DNA from: Galaxea fascicularis
Lineage: Eukaryota > Cnidaria > Anthozoa > Scleractinia > Euphylliidae
Direction of reading: 5' to 3'
NCBI GenBank assembly: GCA_948470475.1
Contig: OX419339.1
Coordinates: 7,571,685-7,635,684 of the forward strand
Length of the DNA: 64,000 nt
Both the position numbers and the translations under genes were made by a program. The notes beneath the pieces are model-generated. The model saw only the letters and a list, made by a program, of their open reading frames with translations, did no database searches and had not been told where the DNA came from. This document shows, in pieces, positions 23,001 to 32,400 of the stretch (positions are counted from its first letter, which is position 1; every line of letters starts with the position of its first letter).

Positions 23001-23301
23001 AGAGGACCACACGTCTAAGAAACCAGGATTCGGAAGAAGTGAATTGCTTAACATTCAATTTCTGAAAACAAACACAGTGAGATGCGTTAAATGTATTAAA
23101 CCATCACATAATCTCCGAACGTGAGCTCCTTAATTTAATAACTTACTTGTGGAAATTTTCATCTGTTGCCTCCAAGTGTGTCAAAATGTCCTCCGCAGCC
23201 GCTACTGAGCCTGCTTCCTTTATGGCGGGCTCTAAACTCAAAATGAGTTGGTTTAAACTTGCAAAAAAGTTGTCATGACTGTCAGGATCTCTTCTTTCCA
23301 T
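1046..23301 (-). CDS. TBC1D32: TBC1 domain family member 32 (Broad-minded), near-complete; C-terminus off left edge
   Basis: Large ARM-like/TBC-domain protein needed for ciliary structure and Hedgehog signalling, known to work with the kinase CDK20. Exons on the minus strand (5' to 3'): 23301-23147, 22692-22546, 22265-22208, 21487-21344, 21074-20961, 20283-20158, 19872-19794, 18081-17978, 17416-17355, 16835-16688, 16412-16356, 16198-16105, 15111-14971, 14709-14620, 14479-14409, 13944-13897, 13016-12892, 11882-11690, 11204-11125, 10582-10444, 9827-9740, 8740-8622, 8026-7880, 7721-7633, 7395-7285, 7003-6892, 6265-6163, 6091-6040, 4934-4858, 4771-4688, 4372-4181, 3733-3579, 2664-2581, 1102-1046. 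They join in phase throughout, giving 1215 codons without a stop. Landmarks include [73 protein letters not shown] and [11 protein letters not shown]. Human TBC1D32 is ~1257 aa, so roughly 100 C-terminal residues are missing here. One intron is GC-AG. Confidence 0.93.
1363..2390. mobile_element. MITE-like element with CTCTCGTAAGCGACC termini, interrupted by a second MITE
   Basis: The left end reads ACAGTCAAGTCTCTCGTA. The right end, reverse-complemented, reads AGTGTCAACTCTCTCATAGC, so the termini are imperfect inverted repeats. Subterminal copies of GGTCGCTTACGAGAG recur at about 1408, 2200 and 2285-2300. No transposase is coded. It lies in a TBC1D32 intron. Confidence 0.55.
1532..1958. mobile_element. 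427-bp MITE with 19-bp perfect termini and 6-bp target duplication
   Basis: A perfect 19-bp terminal inverted repeat, GAGGGTGCTAATGGGGTTA, lies at 1532-1550 with its complement at 1940-1958. CTGGCA flanks both ends (1526-1531 and 1959-1964) as a target-site duplication. The inside carries repeats of AGTTAACTGACAATTGGCC in both halves. It is non-coding and sits inside the outer element at 1363-2390. Confidence 0.8.
3837..3966. repeat. G-rich low-complexity tract
   Basis: The plus strand alternates runs of G and A (for example GGGGAGGGGGAGAGG near 3836, and GGGAGGGGAGGGGAGGGGGAG near 3943). It is intronic, lies between TBC1D32 exons, and could form G-quadruplexes. Confidence 0.6.
5265..5402 (+). 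mobile_element. tRNA-derived SINE
   Basis: The stretch has an A-box-like GGTAGAGCATCGCACC (5279-5294) and a B-box-like GGGTTCAAGCCCC (5310-5322), followed by a T-run, CAGGCTTC and a body containing AATTGCGATC. This is the arrangement of a tRNA-derived SINE rather than a tRNA gene, since no acceptor stem closes. Related copies lie at 40022-40262. Confidence 0.7.
5835..6014. mobile_element. Short MITE with TTTCAATAA-type ends
   Basis: Begins CAGTGCTTTCAATAAG and ends with the complement of CAGGGGTTTCAATAAAA. The inside has GTCGGCTACTT repeats (5870-5910). Relatives occur at 34691-34869 and 57514-57700, and a one-sided copy starts near 32412. Confidence 0.55.
7396..7504 (-). repeat. 36-bp tandem repeat duplicating a TBC1D32 splice acceptor
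   Basis: Directly upstream of the exon at 7395-7285 three near-copies of a 36-bp unit run on the minus strand. Each holds GTGTTAAGTGTCCTGTGTTC (the first bases of the exon) followed by CTTTTCCTCCCTC and AG or GG. Two upstream copies keep a usable AG after the pyrimidine tract; the farthest has CGG instead of CAG. Because 36 is a multiple of three and no stop intervenes, use of an upstream acceptor would add 12 or 24 residues of the type [12 protein letters not shown]. Confidence 0.85.
8795..8880. repeat. G-rich tract
   Basis: Dense runs of G in GGGGTGTGGGGTGGGG-type sequence on the plus strand, intronic to TBC1D32, with quadruplex potential. A GA-rich tract of similar style lies at 10706-10780. 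Confidence 0.6.
10883..11038. mobile_element. Palindromic MITE (about 75-bp arms)
   Basis: The left arm AATAGGCCATATTCGTATTC is mirrored exactly at the right end, and most of each arm (GAGGCTCTTGCGGG, TTCATATGTAAATG) matches the other arm. The two arms give open frames starting [16 protein letters not shown], which are artefacts of the palindrome. A diverged partial copy is at 22055-22150. Confidence 0.75.
11040..11092. repeat. (ATCA)n/(ATCG)n microsatellite
   Basis: A run of ATCA repeats passing into ATCG and back, starting directly at the right end of the palindromic element at 10883-11038. Confidence 0.9.
12265..12735. other. GC-rich intronic segment of unknown origin
   Basis: This stretch is clearly richer in C and G than its surroundings, with C-rich runs such as CCCAACCCCCGGTCGG and CGCCACGCAACGCCACGCC on the plus strand. 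It carries open frames on both strands (102 and 155 codons), but their residues are low-complexity and match nothing I know. It may be the remnant of a mobile element. Confidence 0.35.
13306..13645. repeat. Dispersed repeat, copy 1
   Basis: Shares order and sequence with 15393-15759: AATTTGATCTGTTCGGATT, GAAAATGCTAGCTGA, CCCTTCCGAAAA, CTTTTAGG and GAACAGATAT occur in both in the same orientation. The copies are diverged and non-coding, in separate TBC1D32 introns. Confidence 0.7.
15393..15759. repeat. Dispersed repeat, copy 2
   Basis: Second copy of the family at 13306-13645, in the same orientation, about 2.1 kb away. Confidence 0.7.
15857..16046. mobile_element. Palindromic MITE
   Basis: ATAGACCATATTGATTATAAATGG at the left end is mirrored by CCATTTATTAATACGGTCTAT at the right. 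The inner arms AATTATTCTTTTGTCTTTG and its complement are exact. Arms are about 80 bp with a short spacer. Intronic. Confidence 0.75.
17491..17608. mobile_element. Palindromic MITE with GGGCCGAGTTGCTCAAAGCA ends
   Basis: Left GGGCGGAGTTGCTCAAAGCA and right TGCTTTGAGCAACTCGGCCC are complementary except for one base. GGTTAG-GCTAACC palindromes continue inside both arms. Confidence 0.75.
18317..18390. repeat. Hairpin repeat, isolated copy
   Basis: AGTTCTGAAGTAAAGTAACA is followed by GTTATTTAATAAC and the near-complement TGTTATTGTGCTTCAGAACT. It is the same hairpin as in the tandem pair at 19273-19485. Confidence 0.8.
18470..18528. repeat. Short tandem repeat TCTCGTTTCTCTCGAGA
   Basis: Three imperfect copies of a ~21-bp unit containing CTCGTTTCTCTCGAGA, intronic. 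Confidence 0.7.
18928..19229. repeat. Duplicated ~90-bp segment, 211 bp apart
   Basis: ATCTCTGGTTCTATTTAG with AATCGTTCATTCAAACACCA and ATCTTTGAAGACAG (18928-19018) recurs with small changes at 19139-19229 in the same orientation. Confidence 0.75.
19273..19485. repeat. Tandem pair of 105-bp hairpin units
   Basis: Two essentially identical 105-bp units, each with a hairpin (TTCTGAAGTAAAGTAACAG ... CTGTTATTGTGCTTCAGAA) and a tail ending ATGTCCCTTGTGATGATTA. Near identity implies recent duplication. Confidence 0.85.
21627..21785. mobile_element. Palindromic MITE, GTTACAGGTTAAAATTG ends
   Basis: GTTACAGGTTAAAATTGAAC at the left is mirrored at the right end (21766-21785). The inner arms contain TTTAACCTGGGT and AAATTCCTTTG. 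A related copy lies at 41620-41753. Confidence 0.75.
22055..22150. mobile_element. Partial copy of the 10883-11038 palindromic element
   Basis: Shares TTCTCGGTATTGAACTG, ATCTAGCATGAAGTGGAGGC and TTACATATGAAAAGATTCCC with the complete element. The second arm is cut short. Confidence 0.75.
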
Positions 23302-23400
23302 GTTTGTCTCACAGTTCGCTTAACCTCCACATTTGCTTCTTCGCCGCCATTTTGGTTGACAAGGAACTCGGTTTGTTTTCGTTACCAATCCACACAAAGA
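23302..23400 (-). promoter_or_regulatory. TBC1D32 5' flank with a YY1-like motif
   Basis: About 40 bp upstream of the TBC1D32 start codon (23301-23299) the plus strand reads GCCGCCATTTT at 23343-23353, close to the YY1 consensus that often sits near transcription starts of TATA-less housekeeping genes. No TATA box is visible. The start codon was chosen because the following residues ([17 protein letters not shown], then LEATDENFH) align with the N-terminus of the family. Confidence 0.3.
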
Positions 23401-23424
23401 CCCGGTCAATCCCATAATGCCTTG

Positions 23425-23600
23425 CCGAACGGATAATCCGCTTATTCTGGAAAGCTAGCCTTTCACTATTTGATTTCAAGATACGAAAGGGCTAATTTGT
23501 TGCAAAATGTAATGTCTAGAAACGTCTTCGTTTTTAAGATACGAAGGAAATTAAAGCACACGAAATAAGCCCGAAAAGTTTCAGGGGTTTCGAGAAACGC
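23425..23600 (+). repeat. Arm of a long-range inverted repeat
   Basis: ATTTCAAGATACGAAA, AAACGTCTTCGTTTTTAAGA, GAAATAAGCC-GAAAAGTTTC and CCGCTTATTCT all recur in reverse complement and in the same order at 27120-27300. Confidence 0.7.
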
Positions 23601-25141
23601 ACGCCCGAGCCGAATGTTTTCGTTTTTTCTTTCCGGTTTCTTTGCTCCCAAGCGAAAGGAAAACAAAGCAACTACTTTTGGGTTTGCGAAAAAGAATGTT
23701 ACACAAACTTCGTTGAAGGGGCTTAAAATTCGTTATGGCACGTGTGCGACAACTGGAGACTACCATGACAACCAAAACTTGTTTGGTTTCGGAAAAATAA
23801 ACAAGCTTCGCATTCGCGAAAAGTAAAAAATCTTCCCATTTCCACCTGATACATACGGTGTTCTCTGTTAGTAGATTATGAAACATTTCAAGATTAGATT
23901 GACAATTTTTCAGTTTTCGGCTTGAGTTTAGAAGCTTAGTGCCTTGGATTCTTTGCTGAATGTTTTCGACGGTTGGACAAAAGTTTTTTTTTGTTGTTGT
24001 TGTTGCAAAAAACAGCAGATTAAACATTACCTTACTCTTTTGCCATCTCGGAGTACGTGATCCTCTCAAAATCAAATGCAAACTGCCGAGGCAATAAGCG
24101 GCAACGCAGCCTCCTTGCACGTATATGTAGATCAAAACCATTTCTCCTCACACTAAACGCACACATTTGTCAGTTTTGAGAAAAAAGAGCGAACTGGTGG
24201 CCACGCCATAATCAGGATCTAACGTAGGCGGCCAACGTAGGCAAATAACGAAACAGCGCGCGCAAGAAAAACTCGCTCCCAGACTTTACATTTCTGCTAA
24301 TCGAATAACGTTTGACGGTTTTTGACGGTACGCTGTCCCTCTTAATTAGCCGGCGGGGGCATTCGCACGGAGGAACAGGAGGCTCTGCTCTGATATCCCG
24401 CCTTGCTTAGCAGGTTGGGGAGGTGAAAGACCAAGCGGCCTTATGCCTCCCCTGAAATATAAACCTACGCCGTGATAGACTACGAGCAGTCCCTTTGTTT
24501 TCTTATAGTCCGTCGAGAGCGGAGCGAAAAAAACAGGCCGCGCGAAAGTTGTTAAATGCAACGTAAACTTCCTCAAGGAACCAATTTATTTGAAGTACCC
24601 TGGTTCCAGAAGCCCGTGAAAAGATAAATATCTCTGAAAACCAAACTAGAAGGCGAGAGACGGGCCTGTGGTCGTAGGAGCCGAGAACTTCGTTTTCATA
24701 TGAAATTGGGACAGAATTTGTCTTAGTTCGTTGATTGGTTCATCAAAACAACAAGTGTGATTGGCTTGCGAACAGCGTGGTTTTCCAGCCGACATAAAAC
24801 AACAATTCCGATTGGCTTAGGAAAAGCGTGGTTTCGCAGGCGACAGCAAAGCATGCACGGAAATGAGGTTTAGTATTCGTGCGACCAGGGGTTGTTTTTT
24901 TCTTCTCGGCATTTTGCGCCAAGTTATTTCTTCCCTCCAAACGAAAATAAGTTACATCTGGCACCAGGAGTATTTTTTAAGCTACATAATTTATCGACAT
25001 CTTAAAATACCAAGTGATAATAAATATCATTCTCCTTTTTCATTAAAGACCTGAAAAAGCTCGCATAGGCCCTGACTTGTTCAAGGGTTAAGCGCTGATA
25101 TGAACCCAGTTAGCTTTCTGTTATTGTGACTTTTGAACTAT

Positions 25142-25316
25142 AAAGCGTTTTCACTCACGTGACCAGCGGCCATATTGGTTTAATGAGACAAAAGGGGGTG
25201 TTTGCGTACAGATAGGGTTCAATTCCCAGAGGTTAAGCTTGGTACACTAATATGGCCGCCGTTCCTTTGTTTTGGAAGACCAACATGGCCGCCGTGACGT
25301 CATGTGAAAACGCTCT
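25142..25316. mobile_element. MITE with GCGTTTTCAC ends
   Basis: Left AAAGCGTTTTCACTCACGTG with GCGGCCATATTGG is mirrored by CCAACATGGCCGCC, GTGACGTCATGTGAAAACGCT at the right. Imperfect arms of about 38 bp, no coding content. Confidence 0.75.
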
Positions 25317-26392
25317 ATTCGAAACATGTACCGTAAAAGCTCTATTAAGGTCCCCCCTCTCCAATAAGTCCCCCGTTTGGAAGTCGATATTTGTAATAAG
25401 CCCACTGTGCGCATGCCACTTTCAACGGAGGCGTTTCTTTGGTTTGTTTGGTGAACAGAGCGAAGTAGACGCTGCGTCGCACGTAACAGAAAAACGCTTA
25501 TAAGAAGGCCTTATTGTTTAATTGAGCAGCCCTCACCGATAGTCTACACTGCATAATTCTACTTCAAAACAGTTAAGAACTGTGAAATTACACTAAAACT
25601 CCCACTAGAAGTGACGAAAATGGTGCTAGGTATCTAAAAATGCTCCGCCTAAAACGTATTTTAAGGACCAAGCGATCCTAGTGAGAGAAAAGATTCTGGA
25701 AACGAAGCTGGTGAGTCTCAATTTCTGAGGACTGGAACTAGCTTTAACGGCTGCCTACAATTTATTGCTCATCATTCAATAGCAAGTCATCGGAACTGTT
25801 CCTCATCTCTTGAATCCAAGATTAAAACCTGTAGCGATCTAATAATAACTTATGGATTCGTTGAAAGGACATCGTCAATTGCGGCTGTTAACTTTCAACA
25901 AGCGCAATTCGTGAAGTGCTCTGCACAATCAAGTTCGACCGGCACAATTGAGAATGTTTTGAGGAAACGAAATGACTCCAAACTGAAAAAGTTTAAGTAT
26001 TTGATATCTGAAGCCAACGATGCCGAGTGCTTAAGTACTGAACCGATAGAACTAACTAAAATAACAATCACATTGTCGTCCACCTTTCTACAGTAAAAAG
26101 AAGTGTCATCTCATAATAAATAATTGACCAATTATGATTATAATAACAATAATGTACAAATGGAACACTTCCAGGGAGTACCAGCCTTAGAGGTTTTCAT
26201 TCCTATTTTTACATTTCCCATTTTGTTTTTTCCCGTCCACTTGTTGTGGCTAAAACCTGAAATCATTTCATTCATTGTAAGAATTAGCAAATGTCTTGAA
26301 TTAAATTAAATTGAACAATTTGCAAATACACGCATAGTGTGAACTAAAATTGGATGTTTACGAAACTAAGTCGAGGTTTAAGTAAGCCGTGA

Positions 26393-29300
26393 TCAAAAGA
26401 CAAAGTCTTTCTCTGCCATGTCAAGCGCCCAGGCAAATTTCTCTCGTTGAGTTTTGTTGTAAACTTTCTCAACAGGCACCTCGTGTTTCTTGCACCTACA
26501 AAACAATAACATCAAATTAGACATTCCATCTTTTATTTATTTCTATTTATTCCGCTATTTTTGCCTATAAGTAATGTTACTGAAACATGTCACAGATTCC
26601 GCAAAACATTTACTTTGATGAAACTCACACCTCCATTTGTTGGATATTGTAAACCCATTTTTATAAAAGAAATAATTATTCGATACAGTCGGACGACCAG
26701 CAGTCGTTGTTTTGTTTTCGAGTAAGCGTGACAGTATCTAATAAATTACATCTTCGGTTCATTTACCACGCTTAAAAAGCCAGTATTGTCCATTATGCTT
26801 CACGCGCCTCTGTTGTTCTTTTGGTTTTCACGGGAGCGAGGCGTCTATTGTTTTTGAGCGCGCAGTGCATGATGGGCAATACTGGGTCTTTAAAATTCGC
26901 CACCTTACTTCATTCTCATGCAAATTATTTTATTTTCATGTTTTCCAATTTATTCTCAGACAATTTTTTTCACAAGTGGATGAGTGGAGGCTATTCCGCA
27001 AGATGTACTTGTAACCGAACGGAAATAAAGCCAGGCAAAACTCACAGACAATTAGAAATGGTATTACAATACGCTTTAAAACCTCCGCAGTTACGTTACA
27101 TGCTTAGTGCTCCAGATAAGAGCAGGGGCTTGTTCCTCGAACTCTTGAAACTTTTCGGCTTATTTCGGGTGCCATAAATTCATTCATATCTTAAAAACGA
27201 AGACGTTTCCAGGCATGAAATTTTGCAACAAATTTGCCATTTCGTATCTTGAAATCATAGTATAAAACCAGCTTTATAGAATAAGCGGTTCGCAGTTTTA
27301 GAAATGAACACTGCATGCTACTAACTAACTTTGGTAATTAGCGTACCCTGGTAACAATACGGAAGATCACTCACCAAGCCACCGTGATACGTGGATCCAA
27401 ATAGTTTAACTTGGACGTGCCGAGGGCAATCTCTTTGTTTTCCTCCTTATCTGTAGCCGTTACCTCCAACTTGAACAGTTGATCTTCCAGTCTTTGTACC
27501 TGTGCTTTTTTCTTCTCCAGTTGCCTAACACCCAACAAAAACAGTTTGTTTAGTAAATTCAATATATTCAAGGGTCCTACTCGCACAAACACAAAAACTT
27601 CCAAGTCTCCAATCAATGTGACAACAGTAACGATGGTTTACGATCTTCTTTCAGAAGTGAAAACAACGACGCTTATCTACTACAAGCTCATAGCAATACA
27701 TAAACTCCGTAAAACAACCTACTTTTTCGTTTTTTCGTCTTTGCTCTCTTTTGCCTGAGTCTTTAACGCTTTCACCTCTTTCTTTGTTTCCTTTATCGTT
27801 TTCTTCTTCTCCGAAATCTAAAAATCAAACGTGGAAGAAAATGTAAATTTGGGGCACCCAGTGTTTACCACATATTCTCTTTAATCACTACCTTAAAATG
27901 CTTTAGCTATCGATTTTGAATCCTGGGCAAGTACGTGGGGATATTTAAAAATTACTCTGGGATTCCAACTGTTGTGGTGTAGTCAACGTGCTGTTTTCCT
28001 CTCAGTGTCGCCGGGGTTATAACTCAAAATGTCTGGATGAAGTACAACACCCGTCATTAACGACGGCCCCGTAATCCTAACTCGCCCATTACAGGCCAGA
28101 TCAAACGCCACAAAGTCACAGTGACAGTAACCTTATTATAGCCAACGGTGACCAAAGTCTTATTTCTCTTTACAAGGGTACTCTTCGGTGGAACAGGCAG
28201 GTCGTGAGAAAAGGGGAAATGATCCACGAGAGGTTAATTGTCTTGCTACACAAACACATTTTTCAAACTAGTTTTTCAAAGAGTACGTGAACAACGAAGA
28301 AGAGAATGCACACGTCCTATTGGTACTTACAGGGTTACCAAGCGAATAAACTACACTACATTTGAAATGCAGGGCACTTTCTCAGGGCTTCAATTGTAAT
28401 AACAGTTTATCCAAAAAGTACTTTACCAACCTTGTTTTGAAGATTTGACATCGCTTTGTCGAAAGTTTTTGGAACTGAACGCTAAAACGAGGAAACAAAA
28501 ATATGTGAATGACGCATGTCCTGGGAAAGTCGCAATGAAGAAAACACAACACGGTCACTTTTGACCAGAAAACGACAAGAAAAAGCGACTAAACCCAGAA
28601 AAATATAGTTAAAAGGCCACACGCGGTCCAAACGACCAGAGCTTATTAACAACAACAACATTGACTTCATTGACAGACATCATTAAGAGAAGCCTCTGTT
28701 ACCTACAGTTAGCACTGCCAAGCAAGATAATTTGATCTCGCTGTTTGCCATCTTATAATACAGCTCAATCGCGGTTAAGAAGTATTTATGGACGTGTTAT
28801 TTTTTCCCTTGATATGAAACATCCTTTTGCCTTTCGTGGGGCTAACAAGGGAGTTGTTAACTCACGTAGCACGATTTCCAAAACAAAGTTCTCTACTTCA
28901 GCATGACTCTAATATTTGCAAGTCAAGAATAGAGAACGTTCCCGTATGGTACTGATAACGCACCTGATGGTTACACAGGATGGCCACAGCACGGTTTGCT
29001 CGGTTGTATGACAACACTTTCGCATTGACATTTTCCTCGGCCTCCGTAAGCTTGTCAAGTTGCTCTTGAAGCGTCATGGAGGCGTTGTATGTTCGAAAAA
29101 CCTTGGCAGTCAAACCATCCATCAGCTCCGACAGGTGTTTGTTCAGTGACGTCGTCTAAAGAAAACAAGACGTTAGCAGATAATCAATAGGTGTTGCTCT
29201 ATGGTGGGTGATCAAGTATTGGATTTGACGATAAAACAGTTGACTGTAAACGTCGGTACACACAAGGCGACCAGGCTCGCCGTCGCGCACAGCTCGCAGC

Positions 29301-29450
29301 GACAATTCCTGCCGTTTGACATGCCTAGTTTCATGCGAAAACCAAATTCTGTTTTCGCGACCTGACGCACGAATTCAAACTCACTTGAATTCGTTCGTTA
29401 TGTAACTGACACAGGTTTTCTGTGTCGAAACGTGTGCACTGGCAGGCGAC

Positions 29451-29481
<31 letters not shown>

Positions 29482-32400
29482 ATGGGAAAAAGTCATTAAT
29501 CTGTCCACAGACATGTTCCCTCGTGTGCACTTAGTAGACGTCTTGACCCAGCGATATTTCTCTCAAGGAAAGCACACGAAACGGCTTATCGCAGAGACAC
29601 GCACTTCACAAAACGGGTGATTCGAACTTTCAATCCTAAACCGGGTAGTTTGTTCAAGGACCTCAATCCTTTTATTCATAGTTACGCGTTGGTAGCAGAC
29701 TACATGTTAGTCATACCTTTATTTCCAATTCTGAACACTGTTGCATCGCTTAGCATCGTTATTACTTATTTTTCAGTTACATGTAAGTTAGCCCGGCGTT
29801 GATTTCGAGGCTGTAGGGAGGAACAGATTCTTTTCCAATTCTACGCTAAATGATGAATATACTTACGGTTAATCTGTCAAACAAGTCATCTGCTCCTTGC
29901 TTTCCTTTCATAAATATGCCCAGATTCTTGAAAACCTAGCAAAAATTGCTACAAGGATTACTTTACAGTTCGCGACTCGTTGACATTGTACTGTATCCCT
30001 GCGTCGATCAGACGTCATAGATAATTTGAGGAACAGACATCAGGACAACTGTTCACTGCCAAACTCATGGAAGGCAGTGGTTGATCAAGGACGCTGAGAT
30101 ATAGATTACTCGACATCCCTAATAGTCTTTACGACCTGGGTGCCATAGCAGACAATGATAATCAATATCAGCCCAAAATCCTCGACTCTACCTAACGCGC
30201 CGGTGCATGGTACCGGACGGCAATAAAAAAGATCTGGCCCCGTTGCTCAAAGAGCGGATAACTTTATTCAGCAGATAAGTCACTACTCAGTGGATTAAAA
30301 TGTAGGTGTGGTGCATTATAAGCGGTTTGGGTTATTCTCAGTTTGACCAGCTGGTAGTAGGGGTGCTTACCGTCAACACAGATCACCCGGTCAACATTTT
30401 ATGCGTAAATATTTAAGTTACACACTGTCTCAACAGAATTTGTATGACATCACGAATGTACCGCCGGCAACTTGAAAGACAAAACAGCATATGATGACCA
30501 TCACTTGAGCGGGTGGCCAACGCGTACCGTTTGATTGCCAGCCACGATTTCCGGGTTCCCTGTGTAAATGGTGAGCACCCTCTTTGTTTCCAAACTCTTC
30601 AAAAAGCTGCCCGGTTCACAAGGCAGCACTGCAATGCAAAGGCTAGGGCGAGTACCGAATTTCAGAATTTTGTGGTGAGACCTTTCTGATAGGGTGCTGA
30701 CTGAGTAAAACAGAATAAAATTTCATGTGACCATTTCGGGTTTAGTCTTCGTGCATGCTTTTCACGCCCGAGCAAGATTATTTGTTAAAGCAATTGTAAA
30801 AATCTTACGGTTGACGGTGCGTGGGTGCTGGAGGGACATGTTATGAGGAAACGAAGAATTTCTCCTACCTTCTTTTCGACCGGCACAAAGTTCCAGTAAC
30901 GAACCGAGTCCTTACCAAGGAAATCAAACTCAACAACATTCTCCTTGTCTTCCCATTCCGTGTGGAGCTCTAGAGAGTAAAACGACATCTCATCAACGAT
31001 TTTGTTTACAACAGAAGTTGAAGTTTGCGGAAAAGATGCAGTTCTGGGCCCAGTGTTCGAAAGCCGATGAATACTAATTCACGTTTAAAAATTAACCAAG
31101 GAGTTTAATATTTCTCTATCCCCTAACGTTGTTCAACGTTGACATTCTGCAAAATTTTAGATGAGAGGAAGTCATCACTGAAAAACAAACAGCAGCGAAA
31201 GAAACTTTCAACCAAAAGTTAAAAAAACAAAACTTAAGTTTACGCTAATCCTGGATTGCTACGATTATCAGTTGAGTTTGGACCAAGCGAAGTTTGGCGC
31301 CCAAGTTTTGCCGTTGAAACCACGTTGTTGTCAAGAGTAACGCAAATAGTATATTTTCACAGCAACATGACAGCCCGAAAAGTTGCCAATGGATACTATT
31401 TGCGTTCCCCTTGATAACAACGTGGTTTCAACGGCAAAACTTGGGCGCCAAACTTCTCTCGGTCCAAACTCACCTGATAATCGTAGTAAGTCAATCGGCT
31501 TTCGAATAACCGGACCGAGGTGAATCAAAAGGCACTGCATGAAACGCTTTGTTTACAAAACATTCGGTAAACATGTCAAAATTATTTTTCTCATTCACTT
31601 ACTAATGTGCTCCACTCTCAATGAACAACAGCCAACAGTGTCAGCAGTTTCTTCATCTTTTTCGTGTCCAGCTCGAAGAGCAAGCTATACGGAGTGAAAC
31701 AATCGGTTTTCACTTCATTGCGTCCAACAGTGACTAAGTTGAGTACAAATGTGACTCAAGATTCAACAGAAGGTAAAAATTTAACGCGCCACTAAGCACT
31801 TCCATATAGGGGGAACTTTCCTTGGCCTTGAGGGAGCCCCAGAATGGAGGTTCCACTGATGTACCTTTAAACTTTTAAACGACTACCTCCTGTCAAATGG
31901 AGACAATCTTCAGAAAATCGCATTCAAACCTGGGCATCCTTTGAGTTGCTTTGGTTCTAATATAATTCCTTTTGCAGGTTTATAAAGAAGGTAAATGTGG
32001 AATAAAAAATAAATAGTCTACCGTACATCCGCAATAACATTTCACAACAACCGAACAAAGTCCGACGTGTTTGATGACATCTTGGCTTTTTTCCTCGTTC
32101 ATAATCGAACCATTGCACAAGTACTGGCAGCAGTTCAAATCAGTTCTAAGGTGAGTCTCTCACAAGCGCAATTGCCCTCCGTTTATCAAAGCAAGAAGGT
32201 CAAGTTTTTGAAACAATGACCAGTACAAGAAAACAGGTATCTGCCTGCACAAAACTGTTAACTCTCTAAAATTACTGCTTTAATGAAAGAAGCTTCATTT
32301 TTACCTTATCGATAAAGTAAAGGGCTACACCTCTGTAGAAAAATAATAAAATATATCAAAGAGCAGTTCTAGAAAAAAAAACAGTTGAACAACTCCAAAC

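Larger units (their letters stand above)
23302..26392. other. Intergenic region between TBC1D32 (5' end) and TOP1 (3' end)
   Basis: No convincing coding exon was recognised here. It holds one arm of a long-range inverted repeat (23425-23600), a MITE at 25142-25316 and a stretch at 25325-25400 with TAAGTCCCCC-like units. Open frames such as 24141-23581 (186 codons, minus) lack family features or splice support. Confidence 0.5.
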
